A stretch of 64,000 nt of DNA from Aegilops tauschii subsp. strangulata (Eukaryota; Streptophyta; Magnoliopsida; Poales; Poaceae): NCBI RefSeq assembly GCF_002575655.3, contig NC_053037.3:321993294-322057293 (forward strand), read 5' to 3'. Positions 23,706-36,875 of the stretch are shown here, piece after piece (the first letter of the stretch is position 1; each line of letters starts with the position of its first letter). Position numbers and translations under genes: made by a program. The notes below the pieces were generated by a model. That model did no database searches, was not told the origin of the DNA, and saw only the letters and a list, made by a program, of their open reading frames with translations.

Positions 23706-25489
23706 TGTTGGAAATATGCCCTAGAGGCAATAATAAATTGGTTATTATTATATTTCCTTGTTCATGATAATTATCTATTGTTGATACTATTAATTGTATT
23801 AACCGGAAACCGTAATACATGTGTGAATACATAGATCGTAATATGTCCCTAGTAAGCCTCTAGTTGACTAGCTCGTTGATCAATAGATGGTCGTGGTTTC
23901 CTAACCATGGACATTGGATGTCATTGATAACGGGATCACATCATTGGGAGAATGATGTGATAGACAAGACCCAATCCTAAGCGTAGCACAAGATCGTGTA
24001 GTTCGTTTGCTAAAGCTTTTATAATGTCAAGTATCATTTCCTTAGACCATGAGATTGTGCAACTCCCGGATACCGTAGGAATGCTTTGGGTGTACCAAAC
24101 GTCACAACGTAACTGGGTGGCTATAAAGGTGCACTACAGGTATCTCCGAAAGTGTCTGTTGGGTTGGCACGAATCGAGACTGGGATTTGTCACTCCGTAT
24201 GACAGAGAGCTATCTCTGGGCCCACTCGGTAATGCATCATCATAATGAGCTCAATGTGACTAAGGAGTTAGCCACGAGAACATGCGTTATGGAACGAGTA
24301 AAGAGACTTGCCGGTAACGAGATTGAATGAGGTATGGGCATATCGGCGATCGAATCTCGGGCAAGTAACATACCGATAGGCAAAGGGAATTGCATACGGG
24401 ATTGATTGAATCCCCGACATCGTGGTTCATCCGATAAGATCATCGAGGAACATGTGGGAGCCAACATGGGTATCCAGATCCCGTTGTTGGTTATTGACCG
24501 GAGAGATGTCTTGGTCATGTCTACATGTCTCCCGAAACCGTAGGGTCTACACACTTAAGGTTAAATGACGCTAGGGTTATAGGGAAAGTATGTATGTGGT
24601 TACCGAATGTTGTTCGGAGTCCCGGATGAGATCCCGGACGTCACAAGGAGTTTCGGAATGGTTTGGACGTAAAGAATGATATATAGGAAGTGAGGATTTG
24701 GACACCGAAAGTGTTGCGGGCATCACCGGTAATGTACTGGGACCACCGGAAGGGTTTCGGGGTCCACCGGGAGGGGCCACCAGCCCCGGAGGCTTGCATG
24801 GGCCAAGAGTGGGAAGGGACTAGCCCCTGAGTGGGCTGGTGCGCCTCCCACCAAGGCCCAAGGTGCAGCAAAAGGGGAGAAGGGGGAAACCCTAGGCGCA
24901 GATGGGCCTAAGGCCCACCCTAGGGCGCGCCCCCCCTCTCTCCCCCTCTTGGCCGCCCCCCTCCATCCCATCTAGGGCTGCCGCCCCTTCTAGGGTGGGA
25001 ACTCTAGAGGGGGCGCAGCCCCCTCCCCTCCTCCTATATATAGTGGGGGTTTTGGGGCTGCCATACACGAAAGTCTCTCTCTCTCTCTCTCTCTCCGAAG
25101 CCCTACCTCTCCACCTCCTCATCTTTCGTAGTGCTTGGCGAAGCCCTGCTGGAGAACCACGCTGCTCCACCACCACCACGCCGTCGTGCTTCTGCTGGAG
25201 TTGTCTTCCCCAACCTCTCCCTCCTCCTTGCTGGATCAAGGCGCGGGATATGTCACCGGGTTGTACGTGTGTTGAACGCGGAGGCGCCGTCCGTTCGGCG
25301 CTAGATCAGATCTTCCGCGATTTGAATCGCCGCGAGTACGACTACATCATCCGTGTTCTTTGTAACGCTTCCGCTTAGCGATCTTCAAGGGTATGAAGAT
25401 GCTCTCCCTCTCACGCGTTGCTAGCATCTCCTAGATTGATCTTGGTGATTCGTAGGAATTTTTTTGATTTACTACTACGTCCCCCAACA
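23706..25489 (+). repeat. 5' LTR of element C
   Basis: It begins TGTTGGAAATATGCCC and ends CGTCCCCCAACA. A TATA box (TATATATAG) lies at 25035-25043. A (TC)11 tract at 25074-25095 lies just downstream, in the probable leader. The partner LTR has only (TC)7 there. Confidence 0.93.
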
Positions 25490-25490
25490 G

Positions 25491-25503
25491 TGGTATCATG
25501 AGC
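25491..25503 (+). other. Primer-binding site of element C
   Basis: TGGTATCATGAGC lies one base after the 5' LTR and complements initiator-Met tRNA with one inserted base. Confidence 0.8.
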
Positions 25504-26768
25504 TAGGTCTATGCGTAGATTCTATGCACGAGTAGAACACAAAGTAGTTGTGGGCGATGATTTGTTCAATTTGCTTACCGTTACTAGTCTTATCTTGATT
25601 CGGCAGCATTGTGGGATGAACCGGCCCGGACCAACCTTACACGTACGCTTACGTGAGACTGGTTCCACCGACCGACCTGCACTTGATGCATAAGGTGGCT
25701 AGCGGGTGTCTGTCTCTCCCACTTTAGTCGGATCGGATTCGATGAAGAGGGTCCTTATGAAGGGTAAATAGCAATTGGTATATCACCGTTGTGGCTTTTG
25801 CGTAGGTAAGAAACGTTCTTGCTAGAAACCCATAGCAGCCACGTAAAATCATGCAACAACAATTAGAGGACGTCTAACTTGTTTTTGCAGGGTATGTTAT
25901 GTGATGTGATATGGACAAAAGGATGTGATGAATTATATATGTGATGTATGAGATTGATCATGTTCTTGTAATAGGAATCACAACTTGCATGCCGATGAGT
26001 ATGACAACCGGCAGGAGCCATAGGAGTTGTCTTAATTTATTTATGACCTGCGAGTCAACATAAACGCCATGTAATTAATTTACTTTGTTGCTAACCGTTA
26101 GCCATAGTAGTAGAAGTAATAATTGGCGAGACAACTTCATGAAGACACGATGATGGAGATCATGGTGTCATGCCGGTGACGATGGTGATCATGCCGTGCC
26201 TCGTAGATGGAGATCAAAAAGGCGCAAGATCATATTGGCCATATCATGTCACTTGATGAATTGCATGTGATGTTTATCATGTTTGCATCTTATTTGCTTA
26301 GAACGACGGTAGCATAAATAAGATGATACCTCACTAAAATTTCAAGAAATGTGTTCCCCCTAACTGTGCCCCGTTGCGAAGGTTCGTTGTTTCGAAGCAC
26401 CACGTGATGATCGGGTGTGATAGATTCCAACGTTCGCATACAACGGGTGTAAGCCAGATTTACACATGCGAAACACTTAGGTTGACTTGACGAGCCTAGC
26501 ATGTACAGACATGGCCTCAGAACACAAGAGACCGAAAGGTCGAACATGAGTCGTATAGTAGATACGATCAACATGGAGATGTTCACCGTTGATGACTAGT
26601 CTGTCTCACATGATGATCGGACATGGCCTAGTCGATTTGGATCATGTATCACTTAGATGACTAGAGGGATGTCTATCTGAGTGGGAGTTCATTAAATAAT
26701 TTGATTAGATGAACTTAATTATCGTGAACTTAGTCAAAAATATCTTTACAATATGTCATGTAGATCAA

Positions 26769-29700
26769 ATGGCCCACGCTAATGTTGCCCTCAACTTCAA
26801 CGCGTTCCTAGAGAAAACCAAGCTGAAAGACGACGGTAGCAACTATACAGATTGGGTCCGTAACTTGAGGATCATCCTCATAGCTGCCAAGAAAGCATAT
26901 GTCCTTGAAGCACCCATTTTCCCAGCAACTCAAGACGTTATGAACGCCTGGCAGTCGCGTAGTGATGATTACTCCCTGGTTCAGTGCGGCATGCTTTACA
27001 GCTTAGAACCGGGACTCCAAAAGCGTTTTGAGCAGCACGGAGCATATGAGATGTTCCAAGAGCTGAAAATGGTTTTGCAAGCTCATGCCCGGGTCGAGAG
27101 ATATGAAGTCTCCGAAAAGTTCTACAATTGTAAGATGGAGGAAAACAGTTCTATCAGTGAGCATGTACTCAAAATGTCTGGGTTGCACAACTGCTTGTCT
27201 CAGCTGGGAGTTAACTCTCGGATGACTCGATCATTGACAGGATCCTCCAGTCGCTTCCACCTAGCTACAAGAGTTTTGTGATGAACTACAATATGCAAGG
27301 GATGGAGAAGTCCATTCCTGAGTTATATTCAATGCTGAAATCAGCGGAGGTGGAGATAAAAAGGAACATCAAGTGTTGATGGTGAATAAGGCCACTCGTT
27401 TCAAGAAGGGCAAGGGTAAGAAGAACTTCAAGAAGGACGGCAAGGGAGTTGCCGCGCCCGGTAAATCAGTTGCCGGGAAGAAGCCAAAGAATGGGCCCCA
27501 AGCCCGAGACTCGGTGCTTTTATTGCAAGGGAAATGGTCACTGGAAGTGGAACTGCCCCAAGTACTTAGCGGATAAGAAGGCCGGCAATACCAAAGGTAT
27601 ATATGATATACATGTTATTGATGTGTACCTTACCAGCACTCGTAGTAGCTCCTGGGTATTTGATACCAGTGCGGTTGCTTATATTTCTAACTCAAAACAG
27701 GAGCTGCGGAATAAGCGGAGACTGGCGAAGGATGAGGTGACGATGCGCGTCGGGAATGGTTCCAAGATCGATGTGATCGCCGTCGGCACGCTACCTCTAC
27801 ATTTACCTACGGGATTAGTTTTAAACCTCAATAATTGTTATTTAGTGCCAGCTTTGAGCATGAACATTGTATCTGGATCTCATTTAATGCGAGATGGCTA
27901 CTTATTTAAATCTGAGAATAATGGTTGTTCTACTTATATGAGAGATATGTTTTATGGTCATGCCCCGCTGGTCAATGGTTTATTTTTGTTAATCTCGAAC
28001 ATGATTTTACACATATTCATAGTGTGAATGCCAAAAGATGTAAGGTTGATAATGATAGTCCCACATACTTGTGGCACTGCCGCCTTGGTCACATTGGTGT
28101 CAAATGCATGAAGAAACTCCATGCAGATGAACTTTTGGAGTCTCTTGATTACGAATCATTTGACACGTGCGAACCATGCCTCATGGGCAAAATGACCAAG
28201 ACTCCGTTCTCCGGAACAATGGAGCGAGCAACCAACTTATTGGAAATCATACATACTAATGTGTGTGGTCCAATGAGCGTCGAGGCTCGCAGTGGCTATC
28301 GTTATGTTCTCACCCTCACTGATGAGTTAAGTAGATATGGGTATGTCTACTTAATGAAACACAAGTCTGAGACCTTTGAAAAGTTCAAGGAATTTCAGAG
28401 TGAGGTAGAGAATCAATGTGACAGGAAAATAAAGTTCCTACGATCAGATCGTGGAGGAGAATACTTGAGTCATGAGTTTGGCACGCACCTAAAGAAATGT
28501 GGAATTGTTTCACAACTCACGCCGCCTGGAACACCTCAGCGTAATGGTGTGTCCGAACGTCGTAATCGCACTCTATTGGATATGGTGCGATCTATGATGT
28601 CTCTTACCGATCTACCGCTATCATTTTGGGGTTATGCTTTAGAGACTGCCGCATTCACTTTAAATAGGGCTCCATCAAAATCCGTTGAGACAACACCGCA
28701 TGAATTATGGTTTGTGAAGAAACCTAAGCTGTCGTTTCTGAAAGTTTGGGGATGCGATGCTTATGTCAAGAAACTTCAACCTGAAAAGCTCGAACCCAAG
28801 TCGGAAAAATGCGTCTTCATAGGATACCCTAAAGAAACTATTGGGTATACCTTCTACCTCAGATCCGAAGGCAAGATCTTTGTTGCCAAGAATGGATCCT
28901 TTCTAGAGAAAGAGTTTCTCTCGAAAGAAGTATGTGGGAGGAAAGTATAACTTGATGAAGTACTAACTCTTGAACCAGAAAGTAGCGCAGCTCAGGAAGA
29001 TGTTTTTGTGGTGCCTGCACCGACTAGAGAGGAAGTTAATGATGATGATCATCAAACTTCGGATCAAGGTACTACTGAACTTTGTAGGTCCACGAGGACA
29101 CGTTCCGCACCAGAGTGGTACGGCAACCCTGTCCTGGAAATCATGTTGTTGGACAACGGTGAACCTTCAAACTATGAAGAAGCGATGGCGGGCCCGGATT
29201 CCAACAAATGGCTTGAAGCCATGAAATCCGAGATAGGATCCATGTATGAAAACGAAGTATGGACTTTGACAGACTTGCCCGATGATCAGCAAGCCATAGA
29301 GAATAAATGGATCTTTAAGAAAAAGACTGACGCAGATGGTAATGTGACCATCTATAAGGCTCGGCTTGTCGCTAAGGGTTATCGACAAGTTCAAGGGGTT
29401 GACTATGATGAGACCTTCTCACCCGTAGTGAAGCTAAAGTCCGTCCGAATCATGTTAGCAATTGTCGCATTCTATGATTATGAGATATGGCAAGTGGACG
29501 TCAAAACGGCATTCCTTAATGGTTTCCTTAAGGAAGAATTGTATATGATGCAGCCGGAAGGTTTTGTCGATCCTAAGAATGTTGACAAGGTATGCAAGCT
29601 CCAGCACTCAATCTATGGGCTGGTGCAAGCATCTCGGAGTTGGAACATCCGCTTTGATGAGATGATCAAAGCGTTTGGGTTTACGCAGACTTATGGAGAA

Positions 29701-32700
29701 GCCTGTGTTTACAAGAAAGTGAATGGGATGTAACATCCCAAATTTTCAATTTGGAATGTTATACATAGATCATCATTGCATATCATGTTTTATTGCATTT
29801 TGACAAATCCTCGATCAATCCTAAGCAACTCAAGGACCCTCGGAGAGAGTTGGGGATTTTTCTTAAATTTTCATATTTGATTTTCGTCAAATAATAAGAC
29901 GAGGATTTTGGTTTTAATTATTTTCTCTCCAGAAAAATATTTCATTTTAAATAAACGAGAGGAGAAAACATGACTTCTCCAAAACAATTGAAATACTGGA
30001 GGAAAAATGTTAAAATCATTATTTGGAATTTATTTGCAATTTTTATTGCATTAAAAATATTGCATGTTTTCAAAATATTTATTTTGATTTAAAAAAATGT
30101 TCACCCTATTCTAGATTTTCTAACTAGACGGGGAAATTTTATTTCATATTTTTCTGATTTTTATTTATTTTTCTACGTATTATTTTCCGCGGAACTTATT
30201 TTTAAAAAAAACTGCGCCCGCGCGCCGACTGGGCCAAAGGCCCAGCCCTGCCGCCCCGTCGTCTCCGTCCCGGAGACGGGATCGCCGCCCGGCGCCCCCT
30301 TCCCCAAGCCTCGGACCCCCCCTCCTATATATATAGCCCCCCTCTCTCTCTCCCTCAACCCGCAAGCCGCCGCCGCCGCCCGCATCGCGCCGTTCGCCGC
30401 CGCCGCCGCTAGCCGCGCCGCCGCCGCCGGGAGCCGCCGCCCTCGCCTCGCCCGCCCCTCGCCGAGCCCCGCACCCCGCCGCCGGAGTCGCCGCCCCGCC
30501 GGAGCCCCTCGCCGGAGCCCGACGAGGTACTGCCCGCCGCCTGTTGACTTTGCCGGTTTTCGTTTAAAAAAAAAACCTTCGTTAAAAAAATCCCTAGATC
30601 GGTTTTTTTTTGGTTTTATTATTTTGCGAGCGTTCACCGAACCGTTCGTTTTAACGAACGCGTTCGTCGGTTTTCTCTGATTAACGAACGTCCGTTATTT
30701 AACCGTTCGACCGTTTTTCTTTTCGTCGGATTTTCTCGTTATTTTCTTCGATTTCTGATCAAATCTTCGATTCTGTTTAATTTCTCGCTCGTTTATCGGA
30801 ATCAGGCGATTCAAGCGCCTCTCAAAATTCTCTTTCCGTTTAACCTACTCAAACAAGTTTTTGCTACAGTAAAATTTGACCTAGATCCAGATTAGCAAAC
30901 GAAGTTTCTTTCTTTCGCCGTTTGACTTTCGTTGCTTCTTTCGAGTTGATTCTTTTTGCAAACCGGAGTTCTTAAGTTGAACTTTCTGGTTGGATCTTTC
31001 ATTCGAGTTTTACCTGTGCATTAGATGAGTACTGATTGTATGCTTGTTTGTTTGCGATAGAGTACCCGGAGTGTGCCGCTTGTTACTTCGACTCGCTAGG
31101 TTTTGCGGATCATCAGCAAGGCAAGTAACACTTTGATCATACCCCGTTCATACCCAGTTTTATTGCATTAGATCTGTTTTCCTCAAACACTTGCATGATT
31201 AGGATCTAATTAAATTGTGGGAATTGGGAAGTAGTTGAGGTAGTACCTATTACCTGTTTTATCTATCAAACCCTTGGGAGTTACTTCTACGTTGCTATTA
31301 TATTGCCATGCTATGCTCGTAGACGTGGATTGGGTTTGAGTGATATCCATGACAGATGTGAGATGTTTATTAATGGTTCAACTTAAGGTGGCAACTAAAA
31401 CTCACATCTGGGTGGATTGAGGCACCTGGAGAACCCAATGTTGTCTGTTTGTATAAGGTCCGCCACCCAGGCTCAAAGGGATCATAAGATTTTTCATGCT
31501 AGAAACTTCCGTGTGCAGCCACAAGCTATTATGGGCTCTAGCATAGCTGAGTAGGTTACAGGATCTCTTGAAGAGGTGGACTAGCAGATGTAGGGGAAAG
31601 TAGGTGTACCGGTCCATCCAGAGTAAAGAGTGATTGTTTCTGAAAGACTGTGTCTCGGTCATCCGTTTCTCAAACATCATGCAGTGCGAGAATCAAGCGG
31701 AGGCGATCGAGTCTTGTGGGGAAAAGTGCGCAAACCTCTGCAGAGTGTACAAACTAATCATGATTAGCCGTGTCCCCGGTTATGGACAACTTGAGTATCT
31801 AGTACCTGGATTATCATTTGAATCTCATCACCATGTTACTTATAATTAATTTTGTTGGGTTAACGATGACACTTAATTGGGATTGAGTTGGAGGTACCTT
31901 CTCAATGTTTCACAACCACCATGATAGTTAAATAAAATTTATTCCTTTGAAGTAGGATATAATTGGCTTTTCGCAAAAACTGTAACCATAGAGCTTTCCA
32001 CCAGCCATATATGCATATAGTATAGCATTATCATTGTTCATTATTCTCTATGTGTTACATTGCCAGCATATCCTATGTGCTGACCCGTTTTCGGGCTGCA
32101 ACGTTTCATGTTGCAGACTTTTCAGACAACGAGTAAGGTGCTTTAGGTCGTGGTCTTATACTCAGTGATGCCGCTGGAGTGATGGACTCACTTATCTTCC
32201 AAGTCTTCCGCTGTTATCGTTGTTAGATGGCCTTAAGCCATGTTTATTATACTTTATCTCTTCAGAGATATTCGATGTAATAAGTGTGTGATTGCTACTC
32301 TGTTATAAATCCTCCATTTGTACTGTGCGTGTCAGCATTACTGATCCAGGGATGACACTGGTGCACAGCAGCACAGGCCATTTGAGGTCTGGTCGCTACA
32401 TGGGAGCTCTGTAGCATTTCTCATATTATGTCTGGATGACATACTATTGATGGGAAATGATATAGAACTTTTGGAAAGCATAAAGGCCTACTTGAATAAG
32501 TATTTTTCAATGAAGGACCTTGGAGAAGCTGCTTACATATTGGGCATCAAGATCTATAGAGATAGATCGAGACGCCTCATTGGTCTTTCACAAAGCACAT
32601 ACCTTGACAAGATATTGAAGAAGTTCAATATGGATCAGTCCAAGAAGGGGTTCTTGCCTATATTGCAAGGTGTGAGATTGATCACGGCTCAATGCCCGAC

Positions 32701-33411
32701 CTCGGCAGAAGATAGAGAAAAGATTAGTGTCATCCCCTATGCCTCAGCCATAGGGTCTATTATGTATGCATGTTGTGTACCAGACCTGAAGTGAACCTTG
32801 CCATAAGTTTGGTAGGAAGGTACCAAAGTAATCCCGGCATGGAACACTGGACAGCGGTCAAGAATATCCTAAAGTACCTGAAAAGGACTAAGGACATGTT
32901 TCTCGTTTATGGAGGTGACGAAGAGCTCGTCGTAAAGGGTTATGTCGATGCTAGCTTCAACACAGATCTGGATGACTCCAAGTCACAAACCGGATACGTG
33001 TATATTTTGAATGGTGGGGCAGTCAGCTGGTGCAGTTGCAAGCAAAGCGTTGTGGCGGGATCTACATGTGAAGCGGAGTACATAGCAGCCTCGGAGGCAG
33101 CACAAGAAGTAATCTGGATGAAGGAGTTCATCACCGACCTAGGAGTTATTCCCAGTGCGTCGGGCCCGATGACTCTCTTCTGTGACAACAATGGAGCTAT
33201 TGCCCTTGCCAAGGAGCCCAGGTTTCACAAGAAGACCAGGCATATCAAGCGTCGCTTCAACTCCATTCATGAATATATTCAGGATGGAGACATAGATATT
33301 TGTAAAGTGCATACGGATCTGAATGTTGCAGATTCGTTGACTAAACCTCTTCCACGAGGAAAACATGATCAACACCAGAACTCTATGGGTGTTCAATTCA
33401 TCACAATGTAA
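26769..33411 (+). pseudogene. Broken copia gag-pol of element C
   Basis: Gag starts at 26769 and runs to 27281. A CCHC zinc knuckle (CFYCKGNGHWKWNC) lies at about 27517-27558. The protease turn reads FDTSA (27660-27674), with Ser in place of the usual Gly. Pre-integrase and integrase run to 28950. The integrase reads IIHTNVCGPM, with Asn at the first catalytic Asp, while the second Asp (RSDRGGEY) and the Glu (GVSERRNR) remain. RT begins at 29008 and is cut at 29728 by a solo LTR. It resumes at 32406, where the polymerase box reads CLDD rather than the usual YVDD. RNase H runs to 33411. Frameshifts lie near 27260, 27400-27450, 27990, 28950 and 32780. The element cannot encode its own mobilisation. 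Confidence 0.92.
29729..32400 (+). mobile_element. Large solo LTR (2672 bp) inside the RT of element C
   Basis: It starts TGTAACATCCC and ends GGTCGCTACA, flanked by TGGGA on both sides (29724-29728 and 32401-32405). A TATA box (CTATATATATAG, about 30326-30337) precedes a GC-rich leader of GCCGCC repeats (30360-30540). An AT-rich U3-like part lies upstream. No primer-binding site, coding domain or internal LTR copy is visible, so a solo LTR is the best reading. The family was not identified. Confidence 0.85.
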
Positions 33412-33429
33412 CTTTATTATTGACTCTAG

Positions 33430-33443
33430 TGCAAGTGGGAGAC
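33430..33443 (+). other. Polypurine tract of element C
   Basis: TGCAAGTGGGAGAC lies directly before the 3' LTR, in the position and form expected for plus-strand priming. Confidence 0.75.
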
Positions 33444-35219
33444 TGTTGGAAATATGCCCTAGCGGCAATAATAAATTGGTATTTATTATATTTCCTTATT
33501 CATGATAATTGTCTATTGTTCATACTATAATTGTATTAACTGGAAACCGTAATACAGGTGTGAATACATAGATCGTAATATGTCCCTAGTAAGCGTCTAG
33601 TTGACTAGCTCGTTGATCAATAGATGGCCGTGGTTTCCTGACCATGGACATTGGATGTCATTGATAACGGGATCACATCATTGGGAGAATGATGTGATGG
33701 ACAAGACCCAATCCTAAGCGTAGCACAAGATCGTGTAGTTCGTTTGCTAAAGCTTTTCTAATGTCAAGTATCATTTCCTCATACCATGAGATTGTGCAAC
33801 TCCCGGATACCGTAGGAATGCTTTGGGTGTACCAAACGTCACAACGTAACTGGGTGGCTATAAAGGTGCACTACAGGTATCTCCGAAAGTGTCTGTTGGG
33901 TTGGCACGAATCGAGACTGGGATTTGTCACTCCGTATGACGGAGAGGTATCTCTGGGCCCACTCGGTAATGCATCATCATAATGAGCTCAATGTGACTAA
34001 GGAGTTAGCCACGAGATCATGCGTTATGGAACGAGTAAAGAGACTTGCCGGTAACGAGATTGAACGAGGTATGGGGATACCGGTGATCGAATCTCGGGCA
34101 AGTAACATACCGATAGGCAAAGGGAATTGCATACGGGATTGATTGAATCCCCGACATCGTGGTTCATCTGATAAGATCATCGAGGAACATGTGGGATCCA
34201 ACATGGGTATCTAAATCCTGCTGTTGGTTAATGACCGGAGAGATGCCTCGGTCATGTCTACATGTCTTCCGAACCCGTAGGGTCTACACACTTAAGGTTC
34301 AATGACGCTAGGGTTATAGGGAAAGTATGTACGTGGTTAACGAATGTTGTTCGGAGTCCCGGATGAGATCCTGGACGTCACGAGGAGTTCCGGAATGGTC
34401 CGGAGGTAAAGAATGATATATAGGAAGTGAGGATTTGGACACCGAAAGTGTTTCGGGCATCACCGGTAATGTACCGGGACCATCGGAAGGGTTTCGGGGT
34501 CCACCGGGAGGGGCCACCAGCCCCGGAGGCTTGCGTGGGCCAAGAGTGGGAAGGGACCAGCCCCTGAGTGGGCTGGTGCGCCTCCCACCAAGGCCCAAGG
34601 CGCAGCAAAAGGGGAGAAGGGGGAAACCCTAGGTGCAGATGGGCCTAAGGCCCACCCTAGGGCGCGCCCCCCTCTCTCCCCCTCTTGGCCGCCCCCTTCC
34701 ATCCCATCTAGGGTTGCCGCCCCTCCTAGGGTGGGAACCCTAGAGGGGGCGCAGCCCCCTCCCCTCCTCCTATATATAGTGGGGGTTTGGGGGCTGCCAT
34801 ACATGAAAGTCTCTCTCTCTCTCGGCGCAGCCCTACCTCTCCACCTCCTCGTCTTTCGTAGTGCTTGGCGAAGCCCTGCTAGAGAACCACGCTGCTCCAC
34901 CACCACCACGCCGTCGTGCTGCTGCTGGAGTTGTCTTCCCCAACCTCTCCCTCCTCCTTGCTGGATCAAGGCGCGGGAGACGTCACCGGGCTGTACGTGT
35001 GTTGAGCGCGGAGGCGCCGTCCGTTCGGCGCTAGATCGGATCTTCCACGATTTGAATCGTCGCGAGTACGACTCCATCATCCGCGTTCTTTGTGACGCTT
35101 CCACTTAGCGATCTTCAAGGGTATGAAGATGCTCTCCCTCTCACTCGTTGCTAGCATCTCCTAGATTGATCTTGGTGATTCATAGGAATTTTTTTGATTT
35201 ACTACTACGTTCCCCAACA
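33444..35219 (+). repeat. 3' LTR of element C
   Basis: This 1776-bp partner of 23706-25489 has the same ends. Its TATA box is near 34770-34780. The (TC)n tract at 34810-34823 is shorter than in the 5' LTR. Confidence 0.93.
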
Positions 35220-35312
35220 TCATCATGACGGCGATCTACACCAACAACTTTGTCGCTGTCATCACCAACTCTCTCCCCCTCTATGCAGTGGTGTAACACC
35301 TATTCTCCCTAC
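35220..35312 (+). repeat. Gypsy LTR remnant, right part
   Basis: It continues the LTR remnant of 23015-23705 after element C: GACGGCGATCTACACCAAC and CTATGCAGTGGTGTAAC match the solo LTR near 20160-20240. It ends near 35312, where sequence typical of a copia leader begins. Confidence 0.75.
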
Positions 35313-36875
35313 TATGGAAATCAAGGCAAATGGAGACCAAAGCTCTGATACCACTTGTAGGATCAAAAGTATGTCTAGAGGGGGGTGATTAGACTACTTG
35401 ACCAAATAAAAGTCCAACCTTTTCCCAATTTAAGTTGTGGACAGATTTTAGCAATTTGCACAAGTCAAGCAATCAACCTACACATGTAATTCTAGGAGTG
35501 CATATGAAGGTAAAGGGAAGGGTTTGGAGAAGGTAAACGCAATGGAGACACGGAGATTTTTGGCGTGGTTCTGATAGGTGGTGCTATCGTACATCCACGT
35601 TGATGGAGACTTCAACCCATGAAGGGTAACGGCTGCGCGAGTCCACGGAGGGGTCCACGAAGGAAGCAACCTTCTCTATCCCACCATGGCCATCGCCCAC
35701 GAAGGACTTGCCTCACTCAGGTAGATCTTCATGAAGTAGGCGATCTCCTTGCCGTTACAAACTTCTTTGTTCAACTCCACATCTTGATGGAGGCTCCTAA
35801 GCGACACCTAACCAATCTAGGAGACACCACTCTCCAAAAGGTAATAGATGGTGTGTTGATGATGAACTCCTTGCTCTTGTGCTTCAAAAGATAGTCTCCC
35901 CAACACTCAACTCTCTCTCACAGATCTGGCTATGGTGGAAAGATGATTTGAGTGGAAAGCAACTTGGGGAAGGCTAGAAATCAAGATTCTTGTGGTAGGA
36001 TTGGAATATCTTGATCTCAACACATGAGTACGTGTTTTTTTCTCAGAAAATGTATGGTGGAAGTATAGGTACATTCTGATGGCTCTCTCACAGATGGAGA
36101 AGGGGGTTGAGGGGTATATATAGCCTCCACACAAAATCCAACCATTACACACATTTGACTCATCTCAGTGCGACCGAATAGCTAAACTCGGTGAGACCGA
36201 TATGTTAAAAAATGTGAACATTGCGAATCTCGGTGGGACCGACTGGAACAACTTGGTGAGACCGATGTGCTAGGGCTTAGGGTAAACATCATCTCGGTGG
36301 CACCGAATGCATCAACACGGTGAGACCGAAGTGAAGCAATAAGGCAACAGAGAGAATGTCAAGCCAACTCGGTGAGACCGATTGCGTAACTTGGTGAGAC
36401 CGAAATAAATGCAGCAAGTCACAGAGCGTTGGCAAGGCCATCTCTGTGAGACTGAACTGTTAGGGTTTCTGGCAGTGGCTATGTCATATGAACTCGGTGG
36501 TGCCGGATAGAAAGATCGGTGGGGCCGAGTTGGAGTTTAGGATTTTGACACGTTTGGATGAAGAAAGTGGCTGAGGGTTTTGGAGCAATGTCACTAAGCA
36601 TTTGTGCAAGCAAGCCATTAAGCAACACCTCATCCCCTTTTAATAGTATTAGCTCTCCTATGGAATCAATGTGATCTTGGATCAAGAAAATAAAGATGGA
36701 GAGTCTTGAGCTTTTGCTAATATATGTCCTTAGCATTTTGAGTTGTCCACATCTCTAGTCCATGCCATGCCAATCATTGAACTTCTTGAAATATTTATCT
36801 TGAATGGATATTAGTTCAATGAGCTATATGTTGTTATCAATTACCAAAACCATGCAGGGATTAGTTGCACTTTCA
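35313..36875 (-). mobile_element. Copia LTR with primer-binding site, truncated element F
   Basis: The LTR spans 35356-36875 (minus strand, TGAAAG...CCTACA). Just inside it, 35313-35355 holds the primer-binding site (GTGGTATCAGAGC on the minus strand) and a few leader bases, so it is the 5' LTR of an element whose body is deleted. It is related to the element D LTR over much of its length but clearly distinct. The TATA box is near 36113-36122. Eleven TCGGTnnnACCGA-type dyads lie at 36160-36540. Confidence 0.8.

Larger units (their letters stand above)
23706..35219 (+). mobile_element. Complete BARE/Angela-like Ty1-copia retrotransposon (element C)
   Basis: LTRs lie at 23706-25489 and 33444-35219, and a perfect TCATC duplication flanks the element (23701-23705 and 35220-35224). 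It is nested in a gypsy LTR remnant. The interior runs primer-binding site, leader, gag-pol, polypurine tract. A 2.67-kb solo LTR sits inside the reverse transcriptase. By eye the LTR pair differs at roughly 60 sites, more than in element D, so this insertion is older than element D. Confidence 0.95.

Noticed and set aside
24902..25378. A 158-residue frame on the plus strand, and a similar 214-residue minus-strand frame at 34460-35104
   Set aside because: Both lie inside the paired LTRs of element C, in GC-rich promoter and leader sequence without domains.
29729..32400. A captured host gene inside element C, suggested by TATA box, GC-rich leader and splice-like sites
   Set aside because: The unit has TG...CA ends and a five-base duplication, and no frame with a recognised domain. 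A solo LTR explains it better.
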